Source of the DNA: DASYHS01 sp035998295
Lineage (GTDB): Bacteria; Pseudomonadota; Alphaproteobacteria; Azospirillales; Azospirillaceae
Length of the DNA: 23,383 bases
Assembly (NCBI RefSeq): GCF_035998295.1
Contig: NZ_DASYHS010000023.1
Location: 1 to 23,383 of the forward strand
Direction of reading: 5' to 3'
The notes below the pieces were generated by a model, which made no database searches, was not told the DNA's origin, and worked only from the letters and a program-made list of their open reading frames with translations. Shown piece by piece: positions 22,219 to 23,383 of this stretch. Position 1 is the first letter of the stretch. Each line of letters starts with the position of its first letter. A program made the translations under genes and the position numbers.

Positions 22219-22785
22219 CTACTCGGGACCCGCAACGACGATGTCGCGGTCTTCCGAGTTTGGCTCGGAACGTACCAATTTTTTCAGAATAGATTCGATG
22301 TTTTCCTTAATTGCTTCTTCCGTAGCTGCTTGCGTTCTCTCGGCGGCGGATAAATATCTAAATGGTTGTTTACTGGACGTAATAATTGTTTCGTTTATTA
22401 TTTCAGCTCCAGTGTCAGATTCAATCAATCGGTAGTTCATTTCAATGAAAACAGTTATGTCTAATCCAAGAATCAACTCATCGAGTTTCTGTTGGACGTC
22501 TTCAACTGTAGCAAAGAGGCGATAACTCGGCTCTCCATAGACAAACAATCCTCTCACCGCCAACGAATTCGTCAGCGCTTCTTTCAGGATTCTCGGAGAA
22601 ATTTCAGACCCCCAGGGTGGAGCCAAAGCTCGCACCTCGACCGGTTCGACTGAGATCGCTCCTCTATAGCTGGCGGGCTCGCCCGGGATCGTCGGCGCTT
22701 GCGCAACCATGAGCGGCATACGAGCTTGTTCCGCACTACAGCCGGTCAGAAGGAACACCAAGAAAGCAAGCGAAGTCCTGCACAT
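22219..22785 (-). CDS. Putative outer-membrane lipoprotein of unknown function, AT-rich
   Basis: A 188-residue protein with a lipoprotein signal: MCRTSLAFLVFLLTGC, Cys16 in LTGC, Ser at +2. The mature part looks like a small alpha/beta domain: YRGAISVEPVEVRAL, RILKEALTNSLAVRGLFV, YRLFATVEDVQQ, TVFIEMNYRLIESDTGAEII, then TQAATEEAIKENIESILKKL. This layout is shared by a group of uncharacterised lipoproteins with a strand-rich core and a C-terminal helix. The gene is visibly more AT-rich and uses different codons from its neighbours, as expected for recent transfer, and it lies beside an IS relic and a tRNA. ATG 22785 follows AGGAG. A role as a T2SS pilotin is conceivable but unsupported, since GspD has its own lipobox. 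Confidence 0.7.
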   Translation of the reverse strand: MCRTSLAFLVFLLTGCSAEQARMPLMVAQAPTIPGEPASYRGAISVEPVEVRALAPPWGSEISPRILKEALTNSLAVRGLFVYGEPSYRLFATVEDVQQKLDELILGLDITVFIEMNYRLIESDTGAEIINETIITSSKQPFRYLSAAERTQAATEEAIKENIESILKKLVRSEPNSEDRDIVVAGPE

Positions 22786-22903
22786 GGAATGGCTCCTGAG
22801 ACGCTTAAATCGTCAACAGCCGGCGGGCACCTCCGGCATGCAGATTTTCCTGGCCGCCGACCGAGATGGGTCGTGTCCCGAGAAAAGCGGTATGGTCTGA
22901 GAC

Positions 22904-23089
22904 GTGTTCTGCACCCCCCCCGGGGCCGGACGCCTGGCCGGTCGGCCACCGCGCCCTCATACAGTCATCATCGACAGCCAGACGGTTCGAACCAGCGAAG
23001 CTGGCGGCGTCCGTGGCTGCGATAGCGGCAAACGCATGAGCGGCCGCAAGCGCCATCCGGCCGTCGACACCCAAGGTCTGTTCCTGCAT
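22904..23089 (+). pseudogene. Relic of an IS5-family transposase (central part)
   Basis: From about 22964 the plus strand reads VIIDSQTVRTSEAGGVRGCD and SGKRMSGRKRHPAVDTQGLF, the highly recognisable core of IS5-family DDE transposases, with the first Asp (IIDSQ) and the DT.G segment containing the next. The match stops at ~23089 and the third catalytic Glu region is missing. The sequence before 22930 is only weakly similar. The element is dead. The downstream 23090-23249 stretch has short repeats (ACCATGTG twice) and may be a mosaic of other element ends. Confidence 0.75.
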
Positions 23090-23249
23090 ACAGCTCAAAG
23101 GGTTGTATGCATGGGTCTCTTGCTGCAGGCCGACACGGAACCATGTGTCCCAGGTGCTCAAACCATGTGACGCATTACACACGCGGGCGGCCAAAAATGT
23201 GCCATGTGGCGGGGCGCGCCGCGCTAAGTCGCTGGAATGTCAGGAAAAA

Positions 23250-23325
23250 TGGTGCCCAGGGACGGAGTCGAACCGCCGACACGGGGATTTTCAGTCCCCT
23301 GCTCTACCAACTGAGCTACCTGGGC
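23250..23325 (-). tRNA. tRNA-Phe (anticodon GAA)
   Basis: The 76-nt gene folds into a full cloverleaf: acceptor arms GCCCAGG and CCTGGGC, discriminator A and an encoded CCA (23252-23250). The D-arm is AGCTCAGTTGGTAGAGC, and the anticodon stem GGGGA/TCCCC holds the loop CTGAAAA, giving GAA at 23290-23292. The T-loop is GGTTCGACTCC. The 3' end faces the lipoprotein and T2SS side of the window. Confidence 0.97.
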
Positions 23326-23375
23326 ATCTCGGGCGTGCTGCACCGCTGGGGCGATGCGTCCCGGTTGGGAGGCCG

Positions 23376-23381
23376 CTTATA
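23376..23381 (-). promoter_or_regulatory. -10-like hexamer upstream of tRNA-Phe
   Basis: TATAAG on the minus strand lies about 50 bases before the tRNA 5' end. The -35 element would be beyond the window edge, so this is tentative. Confidence 0.35.
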
Positions 23382-23383
23382 GC

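Noticed and set aside
22219..22785. Lipoprotein considered as a GspS pilotin
   Set aside because: No pilotin-type cysteine pair or helical bundle is visible, and GspD has its own lipobox.
23090..23249. Short repeats (ACCATGTG twice, and GTGCCATGTGG) considered as a CRISPR or attachment array
   Set aside because: The repeats are 8 nt, irregularly spaced and few. They may be element-end debris, but there is no array structure.

Overview
The window looks like a chromosomal segment of a high-GC alphaproteobacterium, most like the Rhodospirillales/Rhizobiales end of the class. This rests on codon usage, on protein families such as DUF6789, ferritin-like Tat proteins and AHSA1-type SRPBCC proteins, and on two upstream sites that fit the alphaproteobacterial general-stress (EcfG) promoter GGAAC-N16/17-GTT. 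No species can be named from the sequence alone.

Layout. 1-1.8 kb: an intact SRPBCC/AHSA1 protein, a truncated SRPBCC paralogue and a zinc-independent MDR dehydrogenase, probably one transcript. 1.8-2.47 kb: gene-poor DNA holding an IS256-family transposase relic (frameshift plus internal deletion), a perfect 14-bp hairpin, a 16-bp palindrome and a doubtful YHS-like mini-ORF. 2.47-17.6 kb: a nearly complete type II secretion system (T2SS) split into blocks: gspO (+); gspD-J-I (-); gspK-E-F-G-H (+); gspL-M-C/N (+). Two exported-protein genes sit inside it: a Tat-signal ferritin-like protein between the I and K blocks, and a secreted beta-propeller glucose/sorbosone-dehydrogenase-like protein, on the opposite strand, between H and L. 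17.8-20.0 kb: a minus-strand group (DUF6789 membrane protein, a possible 36-codon ORF, a deiodinase-like redoxin and a secreted protein of unknown function), with an EcfG-like site at its head and a divergent TetR regulator. 21-22 kb: a secreted alpha/beta hydrolase, also with an EcfG-like site. 22.2-23.4 kb: an AT-rich lipoprotein gene of foreign character, an IS5-family transposase relic and tRNA-Phe(GAA).

How it may work together (inference). GspO processes the pseudopilins G, H, I, J and K. GspE and GspF drive pseudopilus growth on the GspL/M/C platform. GspD forms the outer-membrane channel and carries its own lipobox, so it may be a self-piloting 'liposecretin' that needs no GspS pilotin. 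The ferritin-like protein, the beta-propeller enzyme and possibly the secreted unknown and the hydrolase are candidate cargo. The most interesting points are this cargo-embedding layout with a lipoprotein secretin, the putative stress-induced redoxin operon, and a near-identical 21-nt palindromic repeat that brackets about 20 kb containing the whole secretion locus.
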